From Polytrichum commune (Eukaryota > Streptophyta > Polytrichopsida > Polytrichales > Polytrichaceae), in the NCBI GenBank assembly GCA_950295325.1, contig OX485806.1:28644001-28708000 (forward strand): DNA of 64,000 bases. Direction: 5' to 3'. The notes under the pieces are model-generated. The model made no database searches. It was given only the letters and a program-made list of their open reading frames with translations, and was not told the DNA's origin. Positions 22,950-34,019 of the stretch are shown piece by piece. The stretch's first letter is position 1, and each line of letters starts with the position of its first letter. The position numbers and the translations under genes were made by a program.

Positions 22950-24130
22950 TGCAGCATCAGCTACTCGAGGTTGCAACAATGACAGACGGCGACGGTGGAT
23001 ACGAAGCTGACGCAACACCGACCCTCGCTGGAACCCATCTCAAAACCCACCACCTACAAAAAGTTCCTGATCCTCATCAGGAGCCTCGACCTACAAATGC
23101 AAACCAGGAATTATGACCATGTTAACCCGCACAGACTAATGCAGCATGATGCAGACATTCAAGTGTGTAATCATATGTTATTAATAGCCTGTTGAGGGTT
23201 AGGAACATCAAGTACTTCTTCCATGCGCACCTTTTGATACACTAACGCCCTTAGTTCTGCAGATCGCCTTGTTTGAATGATTTATAAGTCGAGGTTTGAG
23301 TATTTGACGGATGCTCCCGAGTTTCTTGGAAGCAATCTATCCAACAATGTTGTAGAGATAATATTGATAAATTGTGGTATCTGCCATCAGCTTTCCTGAA
23401 GCTGGGAAGGGTACCTAACTTAGCCTTCGAGGATATATAGCGGTGGCGCTTTTCGGCTGATGATTATTCTACGAGGATCCGTACTCCGTAGGTGTTCTTA
23501 TCTACATGTTGAGCAGATCCATGTAAATGAAAACTACATTTGTATGTGTCAGTGTACAAATGTGTCGTGGACTCATGAATGTTCTATTGCAATAGAGTCA
23601 ACCGTGGGTTTGATCCTTCTTTCAGAAAACTTTCTATTCAGAGCTTGTTAGCTCGTCATGCATCAGGGGCTTGGAGCCTATTTTCAAAGTTGGGTGAAAC
23701 TTATGAGATCTCCTCTTTCCACCTCTTAGATTTTGAGAAATTTTTAGGATGTAAACTAGGGTATGCGTGTGAGACCCATTGTTGTAAATTTTGGATCGGT
23801 CCTTGCAAGGTTAGCTTAGCGCACCCATCCTAGTAGGACAAGCTACAAAGTCAGTTTTCAATAGCATGACACCACACTTTGTGTATGGTAATTTAAGAAT
23901 TTTAAAAACTAGAATGATTTGTGTTAATTCTCATAGGCCTAGGGTTTGGGACTAAACCCATAGTTTCATCTAGTTTACTTTACAAATAATTTCAATGTTT
24001 AATCAACTTGTCATCCTACTCTCTAAAATTATGGGTAATTTGGTTATGGTAATCATGCATAAGAATTGCCTTCTAACTTGGTTGCTAATCTTGTTGATAT
24101 TTGGTGCCCTAATTGGATACGAGAGTAAAA
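22950..24130 (+). other. Copy 2 of the 10,321 unit, extended
   Basis: The frame starting MTDGDGGYEADATP at about 22,980 repeats that of copy 1, but a one-base difference makes it end differently (VPDPHQEPRP). The duplication homology with copy 1 stops near 23,727. Further similarity to block B' continues to about 24,130, so this copy preserves more of the old unit. No product is recognised. Confidence 0.35.
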
Positions 24131-24239
24131 TAGTTACAAACTGCAACACGTGACGCTTGTGATATGCTAAGCGTTACATTCAATGTTGTACACGCGTCAC
24201 CCTACTGCATGTTGTATCACAATTGCTCGTGCTACTTAC

Positions 24240-24420
24240 TAAGGGCCTGGCCGCACCCGGGGGTGCCAGCCCAGAACCGGTGCGGGCCAAGGCCTACCCG
24301 GAAACTCCCAACCGGGTAGGGAGGTTGGCCATCCCCTAGTGGCGGGTCCGAGTCGGAGTCCGCACCGGCTGGGTATGTGCCGGAGAGCCTCCACATTCAT
24401 CCGCAGTTTTCCGTCGCTTC
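24240..24420. other. GC-rich terminus-like segment
   Basis: GGCCTGGCCGCACCCGGGGGTG and the following AACCGGTGC resemble, in reverse complement, the stretch at 36,405-36,480. The two may be ends of one repeat family. No complete element is defined. Confidence 0.3.
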
Positions 24421-24952
24421 CCAAGCTTCGCTCTCTTTTCTCCCACGCTCCAAGATCCGCGTTGACTGAGGTTGATGGAGCATGCAACTGCGATTGACAC
24501 GGAGCTCCGACAGCTGCGATTTGGGTAATGTTTCATGGATAACGATGCATTTAAGCTTCAAAGTTGGATTTCTGTATCCTCGCAATGTTTTGTGCTTCCG
24601 GATTTCTTTGGGGTTGAGTTGGAAGCGATTTCATATCCTGAGAGAAGTGTGCTGGTCCTAGAGAATTCCCTGTCAATCTTTCTTCAGAACCAATGTTTGT
24701 GTTGTGAAGAAGAATCGTCTGGGTTTTAGTGAGGAGATTTGTGAAACGAAGATATTGGGAGTTCGTTTCTGGCTGGATTGTCGGTTGTTCTTGTGGGGGA
24801 ACCTGTGGCGGCTATATTGGAGTTTGGTGAAGGTTTGGAGGTAAAATTGACCACTTGTGAGTCGACCGTGCTTACAAAACGCATTCTTGCAAATAGGATT
24901 CGGCCACCCTTCTCGAAATCGGAAGCTGCTTTTGGGGGTGAAAGGTTTAGCG

Positions 24953-25540
24953 GTTTTTTGGGTAGCTCGTGAGCTTGTTTGTTTTAAGATTGGCTCCAGG
25001 CAGAGAGTGCATTTTCTGGGGATCTGCACGGAAGGTGCACACGGTGGATTTTCTGGAGTTCCGCTTCAATTGCAAAGCTTGACATTCTGTGGCGGTTTAT
25101 ATTGAGTCTTCTTCGGAGGTGATTTTACTGAAGACCTGACAGATAGACAGACAGATCGATCGACCAACGGACCGTGCCGGAATTACATTCTTGCAGTCCT
25201 ATTTGGCCACACTCGGGGACCAACGGACCGTGCTGGAATTACATTCTTGCAGTCCTATTTGGCCACACTCGGGTTTTTTGGGTAGCTCGTGAGCTTGTTT
25301 GTTTTGAGATTGGCTCCAGGAAGCGAGTGCATTGTCTGGGGATCTGAACGGAAGGTGCACACGGTGGATTTTCTGGAGTTCCGCTTCAATTGCGTAGCTT
25401 GACATTCTGTGGCGGTTTATATTGAGTCTTCTTGGGAGGTGAATTTACTGGAGACCTAACAGATAGACAGACAGATCGATCGACCAACGGACCGTGCCGG
25501 AATTACATTCTTGCAGTCCTATTTGGCCACACTCGGGTTT
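24953..25540. repeat. Direct duplication of about 265 bp plus a 55-bp third part
   Basis: Positions 24,953-25,217 recur at 25,273-25,540 with few changes. The last about 55 bp (from CCAACGGACCGTGC to CCACACTCGGG) occurs a third time between them at 25,218-25,272. The units contain a (GACA/GATC) run, CAGATAGACAGACAGATCGA. The surrounding frames at 24,535-24,729 and 24,778-24,972 are open but unrecognised, and the stretch could be the start of an unknown transcript. Confidence 0.85.
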
Positions 25541-25654
25541 TAAAGTTTTTTCAGCTCTTCTCGAAGTCACCGCAAATATTGTTCGTGAAGAATGTTCGAC
25601 GGTTGAAATTTGACACAGCTGCTTGAAGCTACGAGAGCTCGCTTGGGTGGAGTT

Positions 25655-25680
25655 TAGGGTTTAGAGTTTAGGGTTTAAGA
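25655..25680. repeat. Interstitial telomere-like repeats
   Basis: GTTTAGGGTTTAGAGTTTAGGGTTTA contains the plant telomere-type unit repeated with small changes. It follows directly after the 265-bp duplication. Confidence 0.7.
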
Positions 25681-26529
25681 TGACAATATGTAACTGGGTG
25701 GACTTGGAAACACTAGGATGTCGTCTGATTGTGTGCACAACATCTCCTCGGACATGGGGCATTATAAGGCAAACAGTCTCACAAAATGCCATTCAAAATA
25801 TCAGATGATTGAACTGGTCTGATGTTTTGCAAAGTTTCCATCGGGAAATGTCAATCAAAAAACTATTCATTGCGTAATTGCTGTCGTGAATTCGCAAAAT
25901 TTGTGTGGTTCTTGGAAACTTTGGCAACACTTCTGGATCTACTTTGTTTGCAAGGTAGGTTCTACAAGATTAGTCAGATAGGCACACCATGAAATGGGCA
26001 TGAAATAGGCCTTTCGAATCAAGCCTTCAAGATTATTGTACAGGAAATGTATGTGGGACTTATGTGGTCTACCTCCCTAATTGGATACCAATCTTTGAGT
26101 GGTGTATGGTAAGGTAAGGTTTGTAGTCAAGGATGGACATTACATGTGTACCGATGAAGTTGGAGTATGTGATCAACATACAGACATCATTCTAGGTTCA
26201 ATACATAGTTAACACATGTGCTTTGAAGATGAAGAGAGTGTTCACTTGGACCTGTTATGATGTTTGCTTCCCAAACTCGAATTGTGATACTTTTCATAAT
26301 CCGCATTTGCTACCAGATGAGACTTCCCCGACCAAAAGTTGTCTGTGGAGTTGGAAGTGCCCACAATTTCCCAAATCCATTGTCAATAGCCCATAAGTAG
26401 AGTGTGCAGATACGGAGCTCGAGCAATTTGGTCGCAACTGTGTAGTTATGACCTGAGTAATGTGAAGAGTAGACATCTCTAAATGACTTTTGCCATTTCA
26501 TGAGGTTTCCTGGGAAGATTTTTGGACAT

Positions 26530-27365
26530 AATCAGTCAAGATTCTAGTGTTTCCAAGTCCTTCCGTTTTCATGTCGACATCTTTCCGTTTTTCTTTATTG
26601 AGTTGAGGTATATTCTATGGACGCCTCTAAAATGATCAGTAATTTTCCTGGAGTATGGAAATTCGACCGGTTATTTCTCAAACTCAACTGGTTTCACCTG
26701 TAACTAGTGGTTGGTTCTCCCCGTTCTACGATTTCATCTGTGTTCTTGTTGACCAAGCTTTGGCAAACAAGGGACTCTGAAATTACGACATCACAGTTAC
26801 ATTTACATCAACAAAACCTTGGTGGTCCTGTGAGTGATACCTTATGTGTTGCAACGAGAACAGAAGCAACTAGGTCCATGACCTTGGCAGGCAAGAAGCC
26901 ACAAATGCCCCATGACAAACATTCGTATTAAAGATGACATTTGATTTGAGATTCGAGAATCATACTGTAGAGCGCTCCTTATTTCATCTTTATCAGTGCC
27001 GGACTATAGTTTCTACATGGAATTCAGTTACGTATCACCCAATGTACGAGTGAAACGTGGAAAAGTTTGAGGGGGAGAATACTTACATTTCTTTGTTGGA
27101 ATTGAGAGCCTTCTACAGTACGTGTAGATTCGCAAAACCTGCATTCCATCAAATACATGGTCCAGTGTACGGGGAGAACTGACCGGTCCACACAGCTGAA
27201 CCGGTTGAAGTTCAAGACTTTAGGAAACTTACCATAAGTTTAAGAGGAATCTATGGAATGTCCGTCAAATTAACAAAGAAATCCGAAAGATCACAACATG
27301 TAACCTGTTGGACCTGGAAACACTAGGATTTTCACCTATTATGCCCACAAATCTCCCTGGACACC
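26530..27365. repeat. Inverted pair of a dispersed repeat (left of Harbinger region)
   Basis: The unit GATCACAACATGTAACC-GGTTGGACTT-GGAAACACTAGGA with its upstream GGGGAGAACCGACT and AACCGGTTGA parts occurs in minus orientation at about 26,530-26,730 and in plus orientation at about 27,165-27,365. A third copy is at 34,020-34,240 (plus), and its end alone is at 25,690-25,755. Identity is moderate. The nature of the element is unknown. Confidence 0.7.
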
Positions 27366-27845
27366 GACATGATCTTGTCCAAAAGGTTGTTTTCACTCAA
27401 CCACAGTTTAGGAAACCACAATGGCCAAAACCTCAACCCAAAAAAACCCGTTGTCCAGTCTCACTCGATTGTGGGTCTGCATGCTATGAAAGTGCCCTGT
27501 GAAGTCAACATGCTCGATTTTTTGGTTTGTGATCTTTTCGATATATGTTTGCAGAGTGGAGGATTATTGGGAAGGGTACAAGTTGTTTTGCTACGCATAC
27601 TATTCGCATTCGTTCCAACACGAATATGAATTTCAGCAATCCAAATTGGGTTCGTGATTTTTCTCCATTGAATTGTTTTTTTGTGGTTGTTTTTGGTTCT
27701 TTCTTCTTTTCCGGGCTCCTATGAATCGATGTTGTGTGTAGCTTTTGAGGGCCTCCGCAATGGCTAAGTTTGCGCAGGGCAGCTTGTGTGGCGACGACAT
27801 TCTGGGTTGCCTCTTCCCTCCCATCATTTGCTCCGCACTACATGC

Positions 27846-30188
27846 ATGCAACTTCTACCTCTTGTGGAGATGTACTGCAAGTGGGAGTTGGAAGAGGACT
27901 GTAGCAACCTTCGGGCTCTCATGCTCGGGTTTGACTCCGAACTGGAGTTGGAAGCGCATGAATTGGGGCGCTCGCTTTTGTTTATGGTTCGGGATGACGA
28001 TATGGGTTTGAATAGTTTGCCGCAACGCGTACGCCCAATGTCACAGACCAACCCATTCGATGTTGTCAGGGAGAGGCTGACAGCAGTGGGCTCCGCTATT
28101 CGGGATCTCCATCCACAGGTGCACATACTTTCGGATTATTCTTCTTCTTCATATAAACTAGCCAAGAAATTTGTGGTGGCATTGAAGATGGGAACCAAAT
28201 TGTTTCATACTTGCAATGGCATTGAATTTGAAAACGAGGTGGATACAAAACACATTCGCTTTAATCGTGGATGGCATCTAAGATGTTTTCCATTTCCAAC
28301 ACACATATGGTTTCACACTCATTGTCATTTCCATGTCTATGTTGTGTGCTACTTGGAATCAAAATGTCAAAATTGTGTCGGCATTTCGTATCGTGTGCAT
28401 GGTGCTACGCTAAGTTCTTCCCTATGCACTATTGTGTTGCCTAAATCCCATTTTGTATGCAAGAAGGTTGCAAACTCAGAAGAAGAGGGAGTGCCTCAAT
28501 CTGACTCCGAACTGGATTCTCCTTCTCGGTGCCGCCCACCTCTTGATCTTCTTCCTTGTGAGCGCGACGAGCCAGCTCCACCTGCAATACCGACAATGTC
28601 TGACCTTCCAGGAAATGCTTTTGGCGGATCATGGTCTCCACCCTGCCTCCCCTCGGCTGCTCCATACGCTCCACATGTGGCCCCTTGCGCCGGACCGGCC
28701 AACATTCCCCTACACCTTGTACCGAACCCACATTCAATGGCCACACCCGACATTACCACCGCCATTCGCATTGTACTAGCATGCATTGATATATGTGTGG
28801 TTATGATTTCAATGTACATAACATCAACGGAGGCAAGTGAGGATCATTTTGCACATAGAAATAAATTGAGGAGGAGGAGGAATGAAGACGATGTGTATAT
28901 GTCATTACACAAGCAATTGGGACATGACCACGAAGACAATGCATTAGAACACCCACATGTGAAGCAAGTTTTTGACCTCTTTGCTTGGCACATTGGGGTT
29001 ATAGATGCAAAATGGTATGTGAAGCCTAGATCGACATGTTGGTTCGAAGAATATATTTTCAACATCTATACGCCCGATATGTTCTACGATATCCTGCGAA
29101 TGCGAAGGAGAATTTTTGACAGGCTAGTCCGCGACCTACGACCTTTCATACAAGGCCAACATACCCACTGGAGACAGCCTATCGGAGTGGAGAAGAAAGT
29201 AGTGGTTACACTATTCAAGCTCATGCATGGTGTCTCTATACCTTTGGTCGCCGACAAGGCCGCACTTGGCAAATCCACTGTGCATGGTATATTACGGCAA
29301 GTTTGCTCGGCCATAAACAACCACTTTGGACACTTAATTACATGGCCAGCTGGCCGTAGGTTGATGCGAATCGCGTCTGCCTTCCAGTCTAAGCAATGGT
29401 TTCCAAACTGTATTGGTGCTATAGATGGTTCGCATATTTATGTTGCGGCGCCATCAAATACTATTGTGGCGGCTGACCATCGCAACCGAAACAAGTCATT
29501 TTCTATCTTACTCCAAGGTGTTGTGGATAGCAAGTGCTATTTCACCTCCATCAACACCGGCCCGCCAGGATCCCTACACGACAGTGCGCACTTCAAGAAC
29601 ATGGAGTTTTACCGCAAAGTGGAAGAAGGAACAATGGGTGGGTTTCACGACGATCCATTGACTTGAGAAACTGGACTTCCATTTCCTTCCTATATTGTGG
29701 CGGACCGGGGGTACCCGCTCTTGAGTTGGTACATTACACCATTCAAGATGGGCCCCATGAGGCGGCCTCTTTCAAAAAAAAAGGCTTGGTTCAATCGAAA
29801 ACATTCCTCCACGTGAATGAGCGTTGAGAAAGGATTTGGCATATTGAAAGCAAGGTTTAAAGAGATTGGAACTAAATCATCACTGAAACTTGATTTTTTA
29901 CCTACGGTTGTACATTGTTGTTGTGTCTTGTACAACATATTGCTTGCCAGCAAAGACCGGACGTTGGATCAAATTCTAATGGATTGCCATCTTCCACCAA
30001 TGCACGACAACGACTTGCTACGTAGAGACGAAGAAGAGTGTTTTCAACTTCCAAGACCAATAGGTCTTGTGAGCAAAGAAAGAGCTTTACTAGAAGGACA
30101 AATGGCGAGGGAGGACATTTTGGACTATCTAGTACGTGTTCAAAACTCCAACCATATAGCAAGCCACCCGAGTACACAAAAAACTTGA
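27846..30188 (+). pseudogene. Harbinger-type (PIF) transposase, two in-frame stops
   Basis: From the first in-frame ATG at 27,846 the frame stays open to a TGA at 29,664-29,666, meets a second TGA at 29,814-29,816, and then continues to 30,188, all in one frame. The nuclease core is clear: a helix-turn-helix-like segment (VADKAALGKSTVHGIL), GAIDGSHIYV with the first catalytic Asp, VADRGYPL with the second Asp, and VEKGFGILKARF with the catalytic Glu. The plant PIF/Harbinger nuclease domain (DDE_Tnp_4) has this order. The N-terminal 200 codons are not transposase-like, and the frame from about 28,120 to 28,465 may be an unspliced intron. Both stops lie between the first Asp and the Glu, so the product cannot be active as read. 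No TIRs or TSD were found around it. Confidence 0.85.
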
Positions 30189-31308
30189 AGAGAAGCCACA
30201 ATTCAAGAGAGGAGGATAGAGCACAAAACCTTGTAAGAGCATCCATGGATGATGCCAACATCAACAAGGCGGTAGTCATGTTGCCCAAATTTTTGGTCCT
30301 CTCCACTTCCAATTCGTACAATTTTTTGTCCATGTTTGTGACTTCCGTCTCTTTTTGTGCAATTCTTGTCTCCCTCGCAGTGTCAAATGCCAACACTTCA
30401 CTCCTCCAAGCCCGTTTGTCCTTGTCTTGGGCCTCCACACGTGCAAGATACTCGAAATTAAAATCCTTCACAAAGTCGACCAAATTGTCAGTGCCCACGG
30501 CTTTCCTCTTGCGGCCCGTCGATCCAGGTGTGTCGTCTCCGGGTGTTCCATGGATGGGAGACTCGGATGCGATCGTGGCGGTGGTAATGGGGCTCCCCAC
30601 CCCAACAACAGAACGAGGACATGAAGTTGGAGGGGAGCGGATATAATCTCTCGCCACTGGCGGAGCTACGCGGTCGGAATCCACCACATCCGTGGCACAG
30701 CCAAAAATTTGTCTCTTTCCAACGAACCCTTCCATTTCGATGTACATGGATTCACTAAATTCCAACGACATTTTCCTGGTTTTGGACAACAGTTTCTTTT
30801 CCTCCCTACTCATTCCCCACCAATTAGCTGAACCTGAGCCCTCTATGTATTCTTTAAGTTTCTTGTAATCCTTAATTAAGCCATCCCACTTGTTGGTGAT
30901 TTGGTCCGTATCCCTAGCCCGGAAACCCACCACACCCATACAGCCTGCCAACACCAACTTCCATGCCGTGGTTCCATACACGAACTTGGCAAGAGACGGT
31001 TGATTACAATTATGCCTCCCGTCCCATTCAATTCGTTTCTGTCCGATGAGGACAAGCATTTCCGACTCGGTCCAGTTCGGCCCACGAACCTTGTGAGGAT
31101 GTGCAGATTGCGATTGCGAAGGAGCCGATGATGATCTTGCAGAGTTTGGTCCACTCGTAGCATGCACACCACCTCTTGCACTCGGCGGCCCAAAAGAAAG
31201 AGGAGGTTGATCGTCCATATACTCAGACACAAAGTCACCATCCACGTCGACGGGCACTTGGGTGGATGGACATTGTGAGCTCTCTCCCAAATGTACAATG
31301 TCATCCAT
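29902..31308 (-). CDS. Myb/trihelix-type protein, partner ORF of Harbinger transposase
   Basis: This intact 468-codon frame starts at an ATG. Residues about 76-190 form a Myb/SANT-like (trihelix) domain: GPNWTESEMLVLI, a W-K-L helix, ITNKWDGLIKDYKKLKEY and a W-W-GMS-x-EEKK segment ending in M-x-IEMEGF. A basic RKRK lies near residue 267 and a charged helical stretch follows. Plant PIF/Harbinger elements encode such a Myb-like protein, which helps the transposase bind DNA and enter the nucleus. The orientation is convergent with the transposase, and the last about 100 codons overlap the transposase 3' end on the other strand. The true end may be earlier (near 30,230, after the SSMDAL helix). 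Unlike the transposase it has no stop, so it could be a later host use or simply a lucky survivor. Confidence 0.75.
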   Translation of the reverse strand: MDDIVHLGESSQCPSTQVPVDVDGDFVSEYMDDQPPLSFGPPSARGGVHATSGPNSARSSSAPSQSQSAHPHKVRGPNWTESEMLVLIGQKRIEWDGRHNCNQPSLAKFVYGTTAWKLVLAGCMGVVGFRARDTDQITNKWDGLIKDYKKLKEYIEGSGSANWWGMSREEKKLLSKTRKMSLEFSESMYIEMEGFVGKRQIFGCATDVVDSDRVAPPVARDYIRSPPTSCPRSVVGVGSPITTATIASESPIHGTPGDDTPGSTGRKRKAVGTDNLVDFVKDFNFEYLARVEAQDKDKRAWRSEVLAFDTARETRIAQKETEVTNMDKKLYELEVERTKNLGNMTTALLMLASSMDALTRFCALSSSLELWLLFKFFVYSGGLLYGWSFEHVLDSPKCPPSPFVLLVKLFLCSQDLLVLEVENTLLRLYVASRCRALVEDGNPLEFDPTSGLCWQAICCTRHNNNVQP

Positions 31309-31771
31309 AATTCGTCACACAACCCAATCCGCGCATATGGGAGGTGAACAATCCAAATTTCTGCACTACTACAGGCACAAACATGCAGACAATTATTGAA
31401 TGCGTATTGAAAGGGACTTCCCCTCCTGAGTAGAAGCATAATCTCCAAAAAATTGTGCAGAAACTCTCGAAAGTGAAAGCGAGACATGGCATGTGTGTTC
31501 TCTTATACCTCAAATTCAATGTACTTACTAATTCGTACTTTGTGGATCATTCATACAGCTCAGTTAATTTTTCCAAAATCAAGTACAAGGAGAATATGAA
31601 TTTGGCCAGCACACCTTACTTTCTCCTTTACAATTCACACACGGCCTTCTGCTTCCCTGCGTCCTACAACTGCAACGAGAGTCCCTTCTTATACTGCATC
31701 TGCATCATCGAATGCAATATCCAGCTGCAAGAAGTGTCAGGCGATTCAACATTCACAAAAGTGTTCGAATA

Positions 31772-32105
31772 AACACACTCACAATGCAACATCTAAGAAA
31801 TAAAACGTATCTCCTCTTTACTCTCTTTCTTTCATGCCTGTCATTGCAAGAATATCCTTGCTACATCTCAACAAATGTAGTTCGCTCATAACAAGATACC
31901 TACTGTAACAAGCAGAACTTTCACATCCAAATTAAAATGTCTCTTCTTGATCCATCAGGTCATACGACCAAAAATTCAACAGACTCACAACGCAACATTC
32001 AAGAAAAATGGTGCAAATCTTCTCTACTCTCTTTCCTTGCATGCATGTTATTGCAAAAACATCCTTGCTACATCTTAACAAACATCGTCACCTCATAACC
32101 GAAGT
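31772..32105. repeat. Imperfect direct repeat of about 205-bp period
   Basis: 31,772-31,897 (ACACTCACAATGCAACAT... CTTTACTCTCTTTC... ATCCTTGCTACATCT) recurs at 31,979-32,105. No gene is seen from 31,310 to 33,770 apart from this and the following array. Confidence 0.75.
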
Positions 32106-32479
32106 CTATAGATTATCATATGACTGACTTTGAACGAATATAAAAAGTTCAGACCTATGGTTGTTCTTCGAATGAAGCAAGGGGAACTCATGCCTGAGCT
32201 ACTGCAGAAGCACCTGAACTTGACATGAGTGAATGGACAGACATGTATTGTATTCTTGCAAGTGAGTGCAAACCATCCATTCAATTAACTGAATCTACAT
32301 GACAGATCAATTAGTCAGTAGCCACACTACGAATAACTTCGTGAACGGACTCAAAGTATAACGACTCATGGCTGTCAAGCATCACTTTAAAACAGAAATT
32401 GTTGAGAGTCCCTCGAATATCAAGACGAAGCTCACATACTGGACGTTATTTCGGCTGGAGGCAAGTCTTACATTGGAAC

Positions 32480-33190
32480 CATTTTTTCCTTGATGAATAT
32501 AGTTTTCTTCTTTGTTGGATCTCAAACACAGAGCAGTTCTCATTGAACCTAAGCGTTGATTGAGCGAACCCTTTTCATATTTCAGTATTACCAAGTGGGC
32601 GGCATTGAAACATAAAATCATCATGTCTACATAAACTCTGGGGCCATCCACATGGTTTGTGTTTGTATTTTCTTCTGTTGCACCTAAACACTGAACATTG
32701 CTCATCAAACCTAAGTGTTGCAAAAAGGTCTGATTATGTGAACCCCTTTTTCAAAATTTAGTGTTACCAACTAGGCAGCATTGAAACATATAATTCATCA
32801 CATACAAATACACTCTAGAGGCATGCACACGGTTTGTTTTCTTGTTTGTTGCCTCCCAAGCATGTAGCATTGCTGTCATTGAACCTAAGTGTTGCGAAGA
32901 GGTCTGATGATGTGAACCCTTTCCATGTTTCAGTGTACCAAGTGGCAGCAATGAAACACGTAATAATTTATGTCTATAAACTCTGAAGGCATGCCCATGG
33001 TTTATCCCAAGCACGTACCTCTCATCGGTCCCAATTGTGCAAATAGATCTGATTATGTGAACCTTTTCAAAGTTCAGTGTTACGAACCGGCAGCAATGAA
33101 ACATGTAATAATTCATCTCTATAACCTCTATATAGACATTTACATGGGTTTTTGTTTTCTTCTCTGCTGCATCCCAAATGCGAAGCTGCG
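32480..33190. repeat. Degenerate tandem array, period about 146-172 bp, four units
   Basis: The core (A/G)TCTGATTATGTGAACC, AGTGTTACCAA, GGCAGCATTGAAACAT and CATGGTTTGTTTT occurs at about 32,566, 32,729, 32,901 and 33,047 with moderate identity. It looks like an old satellite-like expansion. It lies upstream of the isolated bZIP exon. Confidence 0.75.
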
Positions 33191-33776
33191 ACGGTGATCA
33201 AGATTGAGACTATGCCTTCATATGGTGGATACTTTAAAGCATGACCCCCTCTGTAAGATTGTCAATTGTCTGTAAAAAGACATGAGGAAAGATGGTGGTC
33301 AAAGAGCTTTGATATCACTTCCAAATGCAAGTGACCAGCTGTTAATGAATGTTGAGTCAGTGTCCATACATGCTCTTCAGTGCTTAATATCTTACCAGTG
33401 TGAACTCGATGTTTAGCTAATGATTCATTCCACATTGCTTGAACTTCCAGTTAAATCTTTTTTTGTCTCGTAGTTCTGAAATATGTAAAACCACAACCTT
33501 ATGTTTGGTAGGCATTGGTTCAAAGTTGTAGTTCGATATGATATCAATGCTAATATGTGAATATAGAGGTTTGTGATGATAGTGGTGCCCTTTATATATA
33601 ATGCTACATTGTGTCCTCATTGAGTCTGTCTGGGAAGTGGATTGATTGAAAACCATTGACATGGTCTACATTGTCTTCTTTGATGAAAACAGAAGATTGT
33701 TATATATATCAATGAGCAACCATAAAAATGTAGCGATGGGTTAATGGACTGACAAATGGGATGTGTGATGATGTAG

Positions 33777-33909
33777 GATTTTAGCCAACCGCCAAGCAGC
33801 TGCACGTTCAAAGGAGCGGAAGATGAGGTATATTTCGGAACTGGAACGCAAAGTGCAGGGCATGCAGACAAAAGCCACAACACTCTCTGCACAACTTGCG
33901 ATGTTACAG
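33777..33909 (+). pseudogene. Isolated group I bZIP basic-region exon
   Basis: A 133-nt exon has GTAG before it and GTTTGT after it. Translation gives [19 protein letters not shown] followed by ISELERKVQ and leucine-zipper heptads, the signature of plant group I bZIPs (VIP1/RF2a type) in which Lys replaces Arg in the basic region. The exon has no stop or frameshift, and its splice sites look intact. I found neither the preceding exon (ending in the PKRAKR segment) nor the following zipper exon within several kb. It may be a captured exon left by a transposable element, or part of a gene with very long introns whose other exons I missed. Third copies of nearby repeats flank it. Confidence 0.8.
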
Positions 33910-34019
33910 GTTTGTCAATGAAAGTTCAATTACTAGTTTTTTTCAATTACCTAGGTCAATTACTAGTTTTTATTCCATAAAATGTAATGTAACCCACAAG
34001 CCTGTAGCCTAGGCACTGA

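Larger units (their letters stand above)
15799..23727. repeat. Segmental duplication, copy 2
   Basis: This is the partner of the copy at the window start. It lacks the 1,700-4,960 insert, the MITE at 6,267-6,845, and about 500 bp of BLES03 intron 1 (8,436-8,952 of copy 1). It keeps about 390 bp near 18,790-19,150 that copy 1 lacks, and it has an extra block, B', at 19,287-20,460. A short palindrome-rich stretch at 15,850-15,900 repeats a GATCCAATATTCC motif. The right-hand homology ends near 23,727. Confidence 0.9.

Noticed and set aside
24778-24972. Frame containing KRILANR, like the start of the bZIP basic region
   Set aside because: The match ends after seven residues, and the expected SAARSKERK part is absent. 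Treated as chance.
28496-28819. Minus-strand frames inside the Harbinger transposase region
   Set aside because: They are shadows of the plus-strand frame, with no recognisable content.
27400-31800. Terminal inverted repeats and TWA duplication of the Harbinger element
   Set aside because: I looked for GGGCC-type ends on both sides and found no convincing pair.
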